Shown: positions 26,566-35,724 of the stretch, one piece after another
Position numbering within the stretch: the stretch's first letter is position 1
How the letters are laid out: every line of letters begins with the position of its first letter
NCBI RefSeq assembly: GCF_022346605.1
Contig: NZ_JAKRNT010000009.1
Coordinates: 62,001-126,000 of the forward strand
Length of the DNA stretch: 64,000 bases
Direction: 5' to 3'
Source: Sporosarcina sp. ACRSL
Lineage (GTDB): Bacteria; Bacillota; Bacilli; Bacillales_A; Planococcaceae
Program-made: the position numbers and the translations under genes
Notes under the pieces: generated by a model
The model's input: the letters and a program-made list of their open reading frames with translations, nothing else
What the model was told of the DNA's origin: nothing
Database searches by the model: none

Positions 26566-27168
26566 TTAAGATAACCATTTTGGCGGTGTGTTCTTCGACC
26601 AATAAATATCCCCAAGGGAATGATGGGCTGTGAATCCGTCTTCTGCAGAATGATAATGAAAGTTGTAGAAATAACCGTCAAGCGGCCTTTTCTCTGTGCG
26701 CACATGGAAGCGGATCAGGTCTTTATTTACCTCCGTGTCGGTAATATGAAACATTTTTTCAGCGTAATGCCCAGAAGGATATTCAGTAATTGAAAGCATT
26801 CTATTTTCAAGTCCTCCGGAAGAGGCAACAGTATCTTGGATAACCTCTTCAATTTTCGGGAAAATGACTTCATCAAACTCATTTTGAATGACAGGACCAA
26901 TTTTTGAACCGAATTTCAAGTAAGCTAGTTCCTTAGCTGGCTGTAATAGAGAATCCTCAATCGAAATCGACTGTTCAATAGGTTCACGTTCAAAAATAGA
27001 ATCCTCTAGACCTAATTGTAAATCATGTTTAGACGAAGTGGGAAAGTCAGTTGCCCTCGTGTCGTCTTTCGGTTGACGGGTTGTCCAAATTTCATGGTTT
27101 GGTGAAATGACGCCAAGTGTTAGAACTGCAACGAGTGCGATAATAAAGTTCTGGAAGTACTTTTTCAT
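26566..27168 (-). CDS. ypjP: YpjP family protein
   Basis: A 200-aa protein with an N-terminal signal/anchor helix (FQNFIIALVAVLTLGVIS). The body matches Bacillus YpjP: LKFGSKIGPVIQNEFDEVIF, RFHVRTEKRPLDGYFYNFHY and HHSLGDIYWSKNTPPKWLS. Probably exported; function unknown. It sits near thyA/dfrA as in Bacillus. AAGGTG lies 5 nt before the ATG. Confidence 0.88.
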   Translation of the reverse strand: MKKYFQNFIIALVAVLTLGVISPNHEIWTTRQPKDDTRATDFPTSSKHDLQLGLEDSIFEREPIEQSISIEDSLLQPAKELAYLKFGSKIGPVIQNEFDEVIFPKIEEVIQDTVASSGGLENRMLSITEYPSGHYAEKMFHITDTEVNKDLIRFHVRTEKRPLDGYFYNFHYHSAEDGFTAHHSLGDIYWSKNTPPKWLS

Positions 27169-27277
27169 TGGAACACCTTCTTTATCTCTTTTTCGCGAAT
27201 CTCAATCCATTTATACACCTATTCGCTCAATGAGCGGTTAGACTCTTACTTAACATTACGAAAAGGTTTTGAAAAGG

Positions 27278-27306
27278 TTTCATATTTCTTAAATTCATTG
27301 TACAAT
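27278..27306 (+). promoter_or_regulatory. Probable sigma-A promoter of the 25-codon ORF
   Basis: TTTCAT (27278-27283), 17 bp, TACAAT (27301-27306), 45 nt before a short ORF with a strong ribosome site. Confidence 0.45.
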
Positions 27307-27351
27307 AAAATTGAAGATAATTGTGAGGTTTTATGAAGGAGGTTATTATAA

Positions 27352-27429
27352 ATGAACGTAGAACTACTTATGGGAATCGGTTTGCTCGTACTCGTCCTTT
27401 ATTTAAGCTCATTAAACTTTACAAATTGA
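27352..27429 (+). CDS. Small single-helix membrane protein (25 aa)
   Basis: A short frame ATG-TGA encoding MNVELLMGIGLLVLVLYLSS and LNFTN. AAGGAGG lies 9 nt before the ATG, a promoter-like pair stands upstream, and a strong terminator begins 4 nt after the stop, so this is a complete transcription unit for one peptide. Residues ~5-20 form one hydrophobic helix. I do not recognise the family. Such peptides often regulate a membrane partner, but nothing here names one. Confidence 0.65.
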   Translation: MNVELLMGIGLLVLVLYLSSLNFTN

Positions 27430-27433
27430 TACA

Positions 27434-27470
27434 AAAAGTCGTCCACCCACGAATGGAATGGACGACTTTT
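27434..27470. terminator. Bidirectional terminator
   Basis: Arms AAAAGTCGTCCA and TGGACGACTTTT with T6 on the plus strand; it serves the small plus-strand ORF and the minus-strand methyltransferase gene ending at 27471. Confidence 0.85.
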
Positions 27471-28256
27471 TTATTTGGACAAGAAGCCAAAATGGAATTT
27501 AGTATTTGGTCTAATTTTACGTTGCATGTCAAATTGATCGAAGATGTTTGAATCAAAACGCTCTTTCACAACGACACGGCGCCGGCACACCCGAAACGCT
27601 TCCTCTACCCACTTCGCAGATAACGATGTATGTACGCCCGCTTGACGTAAAGGCTTGAAGTTGGATGATTCTTCAATCGGTGCATGAAACATCGGGTCGA
27701 TATATACAACATCAAAAGAGCAATCGGGCTGCACTATTAGAAATTCGACCGCTTCAGATTGAATCACTTCAATTCGGTGCATTGAGGCCTTTAATGCCAC
27801 AGAAGACGTAGGAAATTTTTGAAGTCCTGTTTTTGTCAAAAAAGCGACAATTGGGTCTGCTTCTAATCCTACGCATTTTCCTCTTTCTCCCATTATATAG
27901 GAAGCGATAATACTATCAGAAGCGAGACCAAGCGTGCAGTCGAGAAACGAATCTCCATCCTTCAACTCGCACGCCTCGATCAGTGGATCGGTTTCACCTT
28001 TTACTATGCGTTTTAGTCGGAAAGCGGCCGAATTTGGATGGAAAAAGAGCGGTTGTTCCATGCCTTCACGGAAAAGCTCAAAGCGGTCTTTACCGGCTAC
28101 AAGTACATCCGCTTCAAATTCACGCTGCATTCGTAAAACGGACCTCTTTTTCCTTTCCACAATCGGAAATCCGAGCGCCTCGCTAGCGAAAGCTGCCATT
28201 TGATACGTAATCGAGTCCGGCCTGCCAGCTGTTGTTATGACCGTCTGATTAGCCAC
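27471..28256 (-). CDS. ypiP: Class I SAM-dependent methyltransferase-like protein (YpiP type)
   Basis: A ~261-aa protein starting VITTAGRPDSITYQMAAFAS and matching Bacillus YpiP. The Rossmann methyltransferase elements are DSFLDCTLGLASDS (SAM loop), GLEADPIVAF and the acidic SFDVVYIDPMFH with DPM in place of a DPPY-type motif. The target is unknown. The GTG at 28254-28256 is chosen because it overlaps the stop of the bacilliredoxin gene by 8 nt and matches the family N-terminus; the frame extends upstream inside that gene without support. Translational coupling is likely. Confidence 0.8.
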   Translation of the reverse strand: MANQTVITTAGRPDSITYQMAAFASEALGFPIVERKKRSVLRMQREFEADVLVAGKDRFELFREGMEQPLFFHPNSAAFRLKRIVKGETDPLIEACELKDGDSFLDCTLGLASDSIIASYIMGERGKCVGLEADPIVAFLTKTGLQKFPTSSVALKASMHRIEVIQSEAVEFLIVQPDCSFDVVYIDPMFHAPIEESSNFKPLRQAGVHTSLSAKWVEEAFRVCRRRVVVKERFDSNIFDQFDMQRKIRPNTKFHFGFLSK

Positions 28257-28683
28257 AAACTTGTTCAAGAACACCAGATAAATGATCTTTGATTTGTTCC
28301 ATTTCAAAATTCTCGATCTGCTCCCTTGGGATGAAGTACGCAAGCGCTCCATCTTTCCAGACAGCGATTGACGGAGAACTTGGAGGCACTTCCGGGAAGT
28401 AGCTTCTCATCATTTCAGTCGCTTCTTTATCTTGACCAGCAAACACCGTGAATAAATGATCCGGTTTTACCCCGGTTTCTTGCAATGCTTCCCTCACAGC
28501 GGGACGAGCAAGTCCTGCTGCACATCCACAAACTGAATTGATCACGATCAATGCTGTCCCATCGAGCGATTTCATCGTCTCTTCGACCTCTTCTGCTGTC
28601 GTAAGCTCCGTAAAACCGTTTTGGACAAGTTCTTCACGCATCGGTTTCACGATGCCTTTCATATATTCGTCATATGCATTCAT
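28249..28683 (-). CDS. brxA: Bacilliredoxin BrxA/BrxB (YphP/YqiW) family
   Basis: A 144-aa thiol-disulfide protein that removes bacillithiol from S-bacillithiolated proteins after oxidative stress. The CGC motif is at residues 52-54 (NSVCGCAAG), followed by the DUF1094 pattern ARPAVREALQ, HLFTVFAGQDKEATEMMR and SPSIAVWKDG. The position beside ypiP and near ypjP/thyA matches yphP (BrxA) rather than yqiW. AAAGGGG precedes the ATG. Confidence 0.9.
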   Translation of the reverse strand: MNAYDEYMKGIVKPMREELVQNGFTELTTAEEVEETMKSLDGTALIVINSVCGCAAGLARPAVREALQETGVKPDHLFTVFAGQDKEATEMMRSYFPEVPPSSPSIAVWKDGALAYFIPREQIENFEMEQIKDHLSGVLEQVCG

Positions 28684-28822
28684 CTTTCATTCCCCTTTCG
28701 ACAAATCATTTACTATCGGTTTCATTCTACAATGAATGCGAAGCGATTTCATGTTTTGGATATTAATCGATATGGAATCAGTGTTGTTGTTTACATAATA
28801 TAATTATGTTAATCAATCCTTA

Positions 28823-29953
28823 TTATTTTGAATGACTGTTGACTTCAGTCATCTGTTTCCAAATAGATCCTTTTGCTTCCTCGCCTTCCGTGATTCTCGC
28901 AATCGCCATTCGAACTTGTAGCTTCACTTCGAATTCTGGATCGTTTTCAGCTTCATGCAAGGCTGGCAATGCTTGTTCCGTCCCCGTTTCATACAGGAAC
29001 ATAGCCGCACGCCACCTAACTAGCTTGTTCTTATCTTTCAACGCCTCGATTGCTGCGCTTTCAAAACCAGCAAAGCCTAAATCACTCATACAATCGCCCG
29101 CTGTTCTTCTGACAGCCCAGCTTTTATCCTTCAATGCTTTCTCAACGTATGGAATGACTGATTCGTCCTCAATCATCCCGAGGTATACCGTTGCAAGCCG
29201 GCGAATTGACATTTTTTCGTCTTCTAACGCCAGGTCAAGTAATGGGAGATCCGTAACATCTGGATCCGGCATTTGATCAATCAACTGAAAACGTTTTTCC
29301 CATTCTTTCACTTTGAAATCTTCAACCGTTACTTTACGTTTTTTCTCATTTGCATTACTTGTCCCTTTGTTCGATTGACTAATAATTTCCTGTAACCGAT
29401 CATCGGGATAAGCGGCTTCGACTTCTTGAACGACCGTCTCACCGATTTCTTGCTTATCGCCATATCGGATACCATAATCAGCCCATTTCCTGAGGAGAAT
29501 ATAGTTTTCCACTTCCGCACTATGCACTTTTTCCATTGCCTCTTGAAAGCGTTCACTCAAGCCGAATCTAAGTTCTGAATCATTGTCGAATACCTTTACT
29601 TGAAGCGGGATGTCTTTATACGTTTGGACATGTACATATACTTCTCCATAATGTTCATCAGCAGTTTTCTCAGATTCCTTTTCTACTTCAACTGATTCCT
29701 CATTGAATATACCTTTCACATCTGAAAGGATTTCTTCCCACGGAACATTTCCTACACGTTCAACAGCCATGAAATTCATGACATGGTAAATCCCTTTCAC
29801 GCCTTTTATCGCAAGCATTTCCGATAATGGGTGTGGAGCTTTTTCCGCGTCTTCTTTCCTGTAATTATGACTGACTCCCGTAGGGAGCTCCTCATCCACA
29901 ATAATTTTCATTGAATTCGGACTTGGTGTCGGTTCAATCGTTACAATTTTCAT
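28823..29953 (-). CDS. cvfC: Conserved virulence factor C family protein (CvfC/YpgR), Nfu-like N-terminus plus HEAT repeats
   Basis: A ~376-aa protein. Residues 1-85 are a scaffold-like Nfu_N segment (IVTIEPTPSPNSMKIIVDE). A middle region is rich in charged residues, and residues ~225-365 form HEAT repeats (DLALEDEKMSIRRLATVYLG, DKSWAVRRTAGDCMSDLG, DKNKLVRWRAAMFLYETG). The family was named from Staphylococcus virulence screens; its biochemical role is not established. AAGGAG sits 9 nt before the ATG at 29953; a GTG three codons earlier overlaps that site. Confidence 0.88.
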   Translation of the reverse strand: MKIVTIEPTPSPNSMKIIVDEELPTGVSHNYRKEDAEKAPHPLSEMLAIKGVKGIYHVMNFMAVERVGNVPWEEILSDVKGIFNEESVEVEKESEKTADEHYGEVYVHVQTYKDIPLQVKVFDNDSELRFGLSERFQEAMEKVHSAEVENYILLRKWADYGIRYGDKQEIGETVVQEVEAAYPDDRLQEIISQSNKGTSNANEKKRKVTVEDFKVKEWEKRFQLIDQMPDPDVTDLPLLDLALEDEKMSIRRLATVYLGMIEDESVIPYVEKALKDKSWAVRRTAGDCMSDLGFAGFESAAIEALKDKNKLVRWRAAMFLYETGTEQALPALHEAENDPEFEVKLQVRMAIARITEGEEAKGSIWKQMTEVNSHSK

Positions 29954-29971
29954 TTCGAACACTCCTTCATA

Positions 29972-31855
29972 TCATTCGGATATTTCCTGTAAATATGCCC
30001 AACGCTCGATCAATCGCTCATATTCAGCGTTTAGTTCATCCAATTCTTTCGTCAATTGACTCAGTTCGTCGTAATTTGAGCCAGAAGCGACCATTTGAGC
30101 TTCCGTCGATTCGATCTTTGCCTCAAGATTTTCAATCGTCGCTTCAATTGATTCCCATTCTTTTTTCTCTGAATACGTCATTCGCTTTTTACTTTTCATC
30201 GGTTCAGGAGGACGATCTTCTTTCACAGTTTTCTTTGATGTGACATCAGTTGTTTTGATGCTTTCCGCTTCCAAGTAATCCGAGTAAACACCAAATAGTA
30301 TTCCGATCGTACCGAAGCCATCCAGCACCCATAACTTTGTTGAAGTTCTGTCTAAGAAAAAGCGGTCGTGTGAAATGGTCAACACGACACCCGGAAATGT
30401 ATCGATGAAATCTTCGAGCACCGACAATGTCTCGATATCAAGATCATTTGTCGGCTCATCTAGCAATAGAACATTCGGCTGTTCCATAAGCAGTTTCAAT
30501 AAATAAAGCCGCTTTCGTTCGCCTCCGGATAGCTTTCCGATTGGGGTTCCATGGGAAGAGGACGGAAAGAGAAAACGTTCTAGCATTTGTGTTGCGGAAA
30601 TACGTGCACCGCTACCATCTTCAATGTCGTTTGACGTTTCACGAATATATTCGATAATCCGCTTATGTTCGTCCATTTGTGGCAAGTGTTGATGGAAATG
30701 AGCTATTTTCACTGTCGATCCCATTTCAATAGAGCCGCTATCAGGTTCAAGTTCCTGAGCAATCATTTTCATAAGGGTCGATTTTCCCGCTCCGTTCGGA
30801 CCGACGATAGCGATACGGTCCCCCGATTGCAAAATGCTGCTGAAGCGATCGATGACTTTTCGATCCCCGAAAACTTTTGAAATTTGTTGTAGCTCGATTA
30901 CTTTCTTACCAAGACGGGATGTTTTCATCGATACATCCAAGTCAACGGTAGGCCCTTCCTTCTTTAAATTTTCCTGCAGTTCCTCAAAACGGCCGATTCT
31001 AGCTTTCTGCTTTGTCGATCTGGCTTTCGCTCCACGTCTGATCCACTTCAATTCCGTTCGGTATCGATTTCGCATTTTTGCGTCGGTTGCTTCTGCCATC
31101 TCTTCACGTAGAGCTTTCGCTTCCAAGTATTCCGCAAAATTACCTGTATGTGTATAAAGTTTACGGTCTGCCAACTCATAAATATGAGTGGAAACAGCGT
31201 CCAAGAAATACCGGTCATGGGTAATGAACATGACTGCCCCTTGTTCATTTTTCAAATATTCCTGCAGCCAAGTGATCGATTGAACGTCGAGATGGTTTGT
31301 CGGCTCATCCAACAACAACAAATCAGTCGGTTCAATAATCACTTTCGCCAATGCTACACGTTTCTGTTGTCCCCCTGAAAGCTCTCCCATTTTTCTATCG
31401 AATGAGTCAATTCCTAATTTTGACAGAACCATCCTTGCTTTTGTATTTAAATCCCAAGCAGATTTTGCGTCCATTTCGTTTTGCATACGTGCGAATCGTT
31501 CTTGGTTTTCAGATGAAGCGGGATCAGCTGTTAGTGCGGCGAGTGCATTTTCGTAAGCTAAATTCAATTCAACAACTGGGGCATCGGACATGAAAACGGT
31601 TTCCATGACAGTTTTATCCGGATCAACAATAGGTGTTTGAGGTAAGTAGGAAATACTATATCGGTTTGGATGCTCTTTCTTTATCGAATCGGCTTCCTCT
31701 ATCCCTGCGATAATTGAAAGAAGTGTCGACTTGCCGGTACCATTGATGCCAATCAGACCGACTTTTTCTCCTTTCACGATTGTGAAAGCCACATCACGGA
31801 ACAATGTTTTCTCCCCAACCGTTTTTGTTAAGTTTTCGACAATCAATTGATTCAT
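29972..31855 (-). CDS. ABC-F family ATPase (YfmR/Uup type)
   Basis: A 627-aa soluble protein with two ABC modules and no membrane part. Module 1 has GINGTGKST, LSGGQQKR and LLLLDEPTNHLD; module 2 has GPNGAGKST, LSGGERKR and LLLDEPTNDLD. A linker with many Arg/Lys (RYRTELKWIRRGAKARSTKQ) and a C-terminal coiled coil (~545-620, EWESIEATIENLEAKIES...) match YfmR/Uup. ABC-F proteins bind the ribosomal E site; YfmR relieves stalled translation in Bacillus. A resistance role is less likely given the Uup-type C-terminus. Confidence 0.88.
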   Translation of the reverse strand: MNQLIVENLTKTVGEKTLFRDVAFTIVKGEKVGLIGINGTGKSTLLSIIAGIEEADSIKKEHPNRYSISYLPQTPIVDPDKTVMETVFMSDAPVVELNLAYENALAALTADPASSENQERFARMQNEMDAKSAWDLNTKARMVLSKLGIDSFDRKMGELSGGQQKRVALAKVIIEPTDLLLLDEPTNHLDVQSITWLQEYLKNEQGAVMFITHDRYFLDAVSTHIYELADRKLYTHTGNFAEYLEAKALREEMAEATDAKMRNRYRTELKWIRRGAKARSTKQKARIGRFEELQENLKKEGPTVDLDVSMKTSRLGKKVIELQQISKVFGDRKVIDRFSSILQSGDRIAIVGPNGAGKSTLMKMIAQELEPDSGSIEMGSTVKIAHFHQHLPQMDEHKRIIEYIRETSNDIEDGSGARISATQMLERFLFPSSSHGTPIGKLSGGERKRLYLLKLLMEQPNVLLLDEPTNDLDIETLSVLEDFIDTFPGVVLTISHDRFFLDRTSTKLWVLDGFGTIGILFGVYSDYLEAESIKTTDVTSKKTVKEDRPPEPMKSKKRMTYSEKKEWESIEATIENLEAKIESTEAQMVASGSNYDELSQLTKELDELNAEYERLIERWAYLQEISE

Positions 31856-32147
31856 AACAACACTTCCATTTCTACTAACTACATATCTTCATGATAGCTC
31901 ATAACTACTCAATTTTGAACGATGACGTATTGTTTCCTCAAAATTATGGGTATAGAGATAAACAACATAACCAATATGGATTCTATCTACGTATTTGCTT
32001 CATCGTTATGGGCATCATAACTATGTCTCACGGGTGATACCAACATTTCAAGGAATGTAATATAAATATAATTTTAATAACAAATTCGACATCTAAATAT
32101 AGCGTATTATCGTTATATAAAAACATCTTCATGCTTCTATTTTTATT
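31856..32147. other. Intergenic stretch
   Basis: AT-rich divergent spacer between the ABC-F gene and the peptide transporter. No short gene or structured RNA is recognised; the promoter of the transporter follows it. Confidence 0.55.
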
Positions 32148-32177
32148 TTGACAATATAATTATTTTACCTTTATAAT
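32148..32177 (+). promoter_or_regulatory. Sigma-A promoter of the peptide transporter
   Basis: TTGACA (32148-32153) and TATAAT (32172-32177) with an 18-bp spacer, 30 nt upstream of the start codon. Confidence 0.75.
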
Positions 32178-32207
32178 GGTGAAATCCTAAAGGAGGCAAT
32201 TATTAAA

Positions 32208-33701
32208 ATGTCACAACTAACGAAAAAGGAAATTGTAGAAAGTGTTCCCCAAAAAGGGTTCTTTGGACATCCAAAAGGCCTTTTCACTTTATTTTTCACA
32301 GAATTCTGGGAACGTTTTTCATATTACGGGATGAGGGCAATCCTTGTCTTCTATATGTATTATGAAGTGACCAAAGGTGGACTTGGTTTCAGTGAGACGA
32401 CCGCACTTTCCATTATGTCCATTTACGGTTCACTCGTATATATGTCTGGGATTATTGGGGGCTGGCTGGCAGACCGGATATTCGGAACATCCAAAGCGGT
32501 ATTCTATGGCGGAATATTAATTATGCTTGGACATATTGTTCTTGCGTTGCCAGGGGGTGCGACAGCGCTCTTTATCTCGATGGGATTGATTGTTCTAGGA
32601 ACTGGACTTTTGAAACCTAACGTTTCAAGCATGGTCGGAGATATTTATTCGAGAGACGATATTCGACGTGACTCCGGTTTTAGTATTTTCTACATGGGCA
32701 TTAATATGGGGGGCTTCCTTGCGCCTCTGACTGTAGGGACAATAGGAACGGAATATAACTTCCACCTCGGTTTCGGACTTGCTGCGGTCGGAATGTTTTT
32801 CGGATTAGTTTTGTTTGTTCTTACAAAGAAAAAGAACTTAGGTTTAGCGGGCACGCAAATCCCGAATCCATTGACTCGAGACGAACGGAAACGTTTCATC
32901 TTGATTACTTTGGTTGTCATTGCTGTTCTTGGAGCGCTTGTTTTTATATCGATTCCTCAAGGATGGCTGACGTTTGACTCATTTATCGGCCTTATAGGAA
33001 TACTCGGCTTCTTAATACCGATCTCTTATTTCGTTGGCATGTACCGAAGCAAGAAGACAACTCCGGATGAAAAATCGAGGATTCTCGCTTATATTCCATT
33101 ATTCTTAGCTTCAGTCATGTTTTGGGCGATTGCTGAACAAGGATCGACTATTTTGGCGCTCTACGCAGATAAGCGTACAAATTTGGATGCTTTCGGATTC
33201 CATATATCACCCGCATGGTTCCAATCATTAAATCCGTTATTCATCATTACGTTAGCACCGGTATTTGCTTGGCTTTGGATAAAATTAGGAAAACGACAAC
33301 CGTCGATTCCTCAAAAATTCTCATTTGGTATCCTATTTGCAGGAATTTCATTCATCGTCATTTTGTTGCCTGGTTATTTCGGCGGAACGGATGCACTTGT
33401 CAATCCGCTTTGGCTCGTCTTAAGTATTTTCATCGCGGTATTAGGTGAACTTTTCCTTTCTCCTGTCGGATTGTCAGCAACGACAAAACTGGCACCTGCA
33501 GCATTTTCTGCACAGATGATGAGCTTATGGTTCCTTTCCAATGCAGCCGCACAAGCGTTGAATGCACAGCTTGTAAAGTTTTACTCTGTAGAAAATGAAA
33601 TGATGTACTTCGGAATTATAGGAGGAGTAGCGATCGTATTAAGTTTGATCCTATTCGCCTTCTCCCCTTTCATCTCAAGATTTATGAAGGGTGTTCATTA
33701 A
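32208..33701 (+). CDS. Proton-dependent oligopeptide transporter (POT/PTR2, DtpT type)
   Basis: A 497-aa membrane protein with about fourteen helices that takes up di- and tripeptides with protons. The PTR2 signature FFTEFWERFSYYGMRAIL with the ExxERFxYY motif is at residues ~29-46; GTGLLKPNVSSMVGD and FSIFYMGINMGGFLAPL are the second family motif. AAAGGAGGC precedes the ATG. It resembles lactococcal DtpT and Bacillus YclF. It is a single gene with a strong sigma-A promoter and a terminator. Confidence 0.92.
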   Translation: MSQLTKKEIVESVPQKGFFGHPKGLFTLFFTEFWERFSYYGMRAILVFYMYYEVTKGGLGFSETTALSIMSIYGSLVYMSGIIGGWLADRIFGTSKAVFYGGILIMLGHIVLALPGGATALFISMGLIVLGTGLLKPNVSSMVGDIYSRDDIRRDSGFSIFYMGINMGGFLAPLTVGTIGTEYNFHLGFGLAAVGMFFGLVLFVLTKKKNLGLAGTQIPNPLTRDERKRFILITLVVIAVLGALVFISIPQGWLTFDSFIGLIGILGFLIPISYFVGMYRSKKTTPDEKSRILAYIPLFLASVMFWAIAEQGSTILALYADKRTNLDAFGFHISPAWFQSLNPLFIITLAPVFAWLWIKLGKRQPSIPQKFSFGILFAGISFIVILLPGYFGGTDALVNPLWLVLSIFIAVLGELFLSPVGLSATTKLAPAAFSAQMMSLWFLSNAAAQALNAQLVKFYSVENEMMYFGIIGGVAIVLSLILFAFSPFISRFMKGVH

Positions 33702-33740
33702 TTTATTTTAAACAAAGCAATACCGATTCCGGTATTACTC

Positions 33741-33794
33741 AGACTGTAGACAAGCACAAGGAATTTTCGGTGTTTGCCTACAGTCTTTTTCCTT
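33741..33794 (+). terminator. Terminator of the peptide transporter gene
   Basis: Long stem AGACTGTAG ... CTACAGTCT with inner CAAGCAC/GTGTTTG pairing, followed by TTTTTCC. Confidence 0.8.
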
Positions 33795-33912
33795 TTAAAT
33801 AGTAGTAATACTGGAAATTGTTTATTTCCACTGCGGACGGACACTTTTTTTACCTCTAGTCCATTCTTTTCAATGTTTTTGAAAAAAGTGATAGAGGGTT
33901 ATCCTAAATACC

Positions 33913-34037
33913 GAAAATAGCCAGAACGGCTCCCTTTCCGCGGGCGTCGCCTCAGCCTCCTCACTGCGCTTCGCTCCATTGCGGGGTCTTCACCTGACGC
34001 TTTTCCCGCAGGAGTGTCGCCTTTTCTGGCTATTTTC
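33913..34037. repeat. 125-bp palindromic dispersed element with 14-bp perfect terminal inverted repeats
   Basis: GAAAATAGCCAGAA (33913-33926) pairs perfectly with TTCTGGCTATTTTC (34024-34037). Between them is GC-rich sequence (TTTCCGCGGGCGTCGCCTCA ... CTTTTCCCGCAGGAGTGTCG) of the kind scattered in many Bacillales intergenic regions. Noncoding. Confidence 0.7.
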
Positions 34038-34198
34038 TAGAGATACCATAAATATAGCTTGTGATATCTTCCAAATATGCTATGAAGATAAGCAAACGCC
34101 TATAACGATATGACAAATAGACACGAATATAACCTTGCGAAAAAACAATATTCGTCAGGGCTATTTGGCATATTCTTTTTTAACTATTTAGGGGTACC

Positions 34199-34397
34199 TG
34201 TTGCTTGGAGTGCAGGTGCTCGACTCCTGTGAACGGCGTTACGAAGGACGGCGTTTGCGAGCACAAGCGTAGCGTTGCGAGCAGGATGCCTTAATTTCTG
34301 CAAAGATCGCAGAAATTAAGGCAAATCGAACTCTTCGTGGTTCGATTGGCTCAAGCCATGCCCGCGGAAAGCGAGCGCCGGAACGGAAAGTAACAGC
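34199..34397. repeat. Second dispersed element in opposite orientation, with an internal insertion
   Basis: Its ends are the two halves of the same type of repeat: CTGTTGCTTGGAGTGCAGG at the left and GGAACGGAAAGTAACAGC at the right are imperfect inverted ends, and CCCGCGGAAAGCGAGCGCC is a typical inner part. The centre is replaced by other sequence holding a 14-bp perfect hairpin at 34288-34322 (GCCTTAATTTCTGC, loop AAAGATC) and another at 34323-34350. Noncoding. Confidence 0.6.
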
Positions 34398-34517
34398 TTG
34401 TTGACAGGGCTATGCATCTTTAACTGACCCAAAGCAGGAAAGATTAGTAAAACACTTGACTACAAGTAAGAAAGCGTCCACCTGAAGCGGAAATTAACAG
34501 TACATTTTTACACTCTG

Positions 34518-34547
34518 AGCAATACCATTCGCGGTATTGCTTTTTTA
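34518..34547 (+). terminator. Hairpin with T run upstream of the DUF1646 gene
   Basis: AGCAATACC/GGTATTGCT arms followed by TTTTTT. A near-copy of the same hairpin (GCAATACC ... GGTATTAC) lies at 33718-33738 without the T run. Confidence 0.75.
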
Positions 34548-34656
34548 ATATTGGAGTTTTTAGAGTTATCTTTTCCGAAATTAGTATTTCAATAGGAGAT
34601 TATAAAGTGATATGATAGAATAGCAAGTAAATTTAAAAAAGAAAAGGGGAAAAAAT

Positions 34657-35670
34657 ATGATTGTGGGATTGTCCATCATCTTAATTTTAGTGTTATTTCT
34701 GCCATTTACAGTCCCGATCGTCGAGCGAAATTTAGAAATCTTCCTCTTCATTATGGGGGTAGCTGCGGTCCTCGTTAGCGGTGTGCTGGATAAGGGATTA
34801 GTACTAAAAGCATTGGAAGATCCAATACATATTACGATTGCAGTCATTGTAGCTGGGCTCATATTCAAATGGCTGCAAAAGCCGTTTGAAAATGGAATTC
34901 AAGGAGTTAGCCGGGTCATTCCACTTAAACTTTTCATGGCGTTAATTATCATTATCGTCGGACTTGTCTCAAGTATCATTACGGCTATTATTGCGGCTCT
35001 TGTGTTAGTTGCAATCGCGAGTGTTTTGGAGCTAGATCGTAAATCTGAGATCCGTTTTGTCATTCTTGCTTGTTATTCGATCGGTATGGGTGCTGTTTTA
35101 ACGCCAATCGGCGAACCTCTATCAACAATTACAACAAGTAAACTTAATGAAGATTTCTTTTACCTTCTCCGACTCATCGGGCCGGAAGTCATTCTTGGAG
35201 TCATCGCGTTCGGTTTATTGGCCTTCTTACTCATTAATCCGATAAAAGATTCTGCTGGTTTAAAGGCAAAACAAGGTAAAGAATCTTACTTGGAAATTTT
35301 GATACGCGGATTAAAAATTTACTTATTTGTCATGGCTCTAACGTTGCTAGGTGCCGGATTTGAACCGTTCATTGAAAGATTCTTGCTTGACCTTCATCCG
35401 TACTTCCTCTATTGGATCAATATGATCTCGGCTGTTCTTGATAATGCTACGCTTGCAGCCGCTGAGATTAGTATATCCATGGACGAGCCTACAATTAGAG
35501 CGATATTACTCGGTTTAATCATTAGTGGCGGTATGCTCATTCCCGGTAATATCCCTAATATTATCGCCGCTGGAAAATTGAATATTAAAAGCGGAGAGTG
35601 GGCACGATTTGGAGTGCCAGTCGGATTGATCGCTATGATTATCTATTTTGTAGTTATTATTGTTTTCTAA
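34657..35670 (+). CDS. DUF1646 family membrane transporter
   Basis: A 337-aa protein with about ten membrane helices. It belongs to the DUF1646 group of the ion-transporter superfamily. SIGMGAVLTPIGEPLSTITT in the first half and a late DNATLAAAEISISM are the two half-helix motifs also seen in NhaD/ArsB-type transporters, suggesting a cation or anion carrier (inference). AAAAGGGG precedes the ATG. It is a lone gene between two terminators. Confidence 0.75.
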   Translation: MIVGLSIILILVLFLPFTVPIVERNLEIFLFIMGVAAVLVSGVLDKGLVLKALEDPIHITIAVIVAGLIFKWLQKPFENGIQGVSRVIPLKLFMALIIIIVGLVSSIITAIIAALVLVAIASVLELDRKSEIRFVILACYSIGMGAVLTPIGEPLSTITTSKLNEDFFYLLRLIGPEVILGVIAFGLLAFLLINPIKDSAGLKAKQGKESYLEILIRGLKIYLFVMALTLLGAGFEPFIERFLLDLHPYFLYWINMISAVLDNATLAAAEISISMDEPTIRAILLGLIISGGMLIPGNIPNIIAAGKLNIKSGEWARFGVPVGLIAMIIYFVVIIVF

Positions 35671-35675
35671 TTAAC

Positions 35676-35715
35676 AACAGGCCAGTCACTAGCATTTCCT
35701 AGTGACTGGCCTGTT
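35676..35715. terminator. Bidirectional terminator
   Basis: 17-bp perfect arms (AACAGGCCAGTCACTAG and its complement) around a 6-nt loop, between convergent genes. Confidence 0.9.
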
Positions 35716-35724
35716 TCAATTCCC

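Noticed and set aside
27333..27551. A 72-codon plus-strand frame over the small membrane ORF
   Set aside because: It runs through the terminator into the antisense of the methyltransferase gene; the 25-codon frame has the ribosome site.
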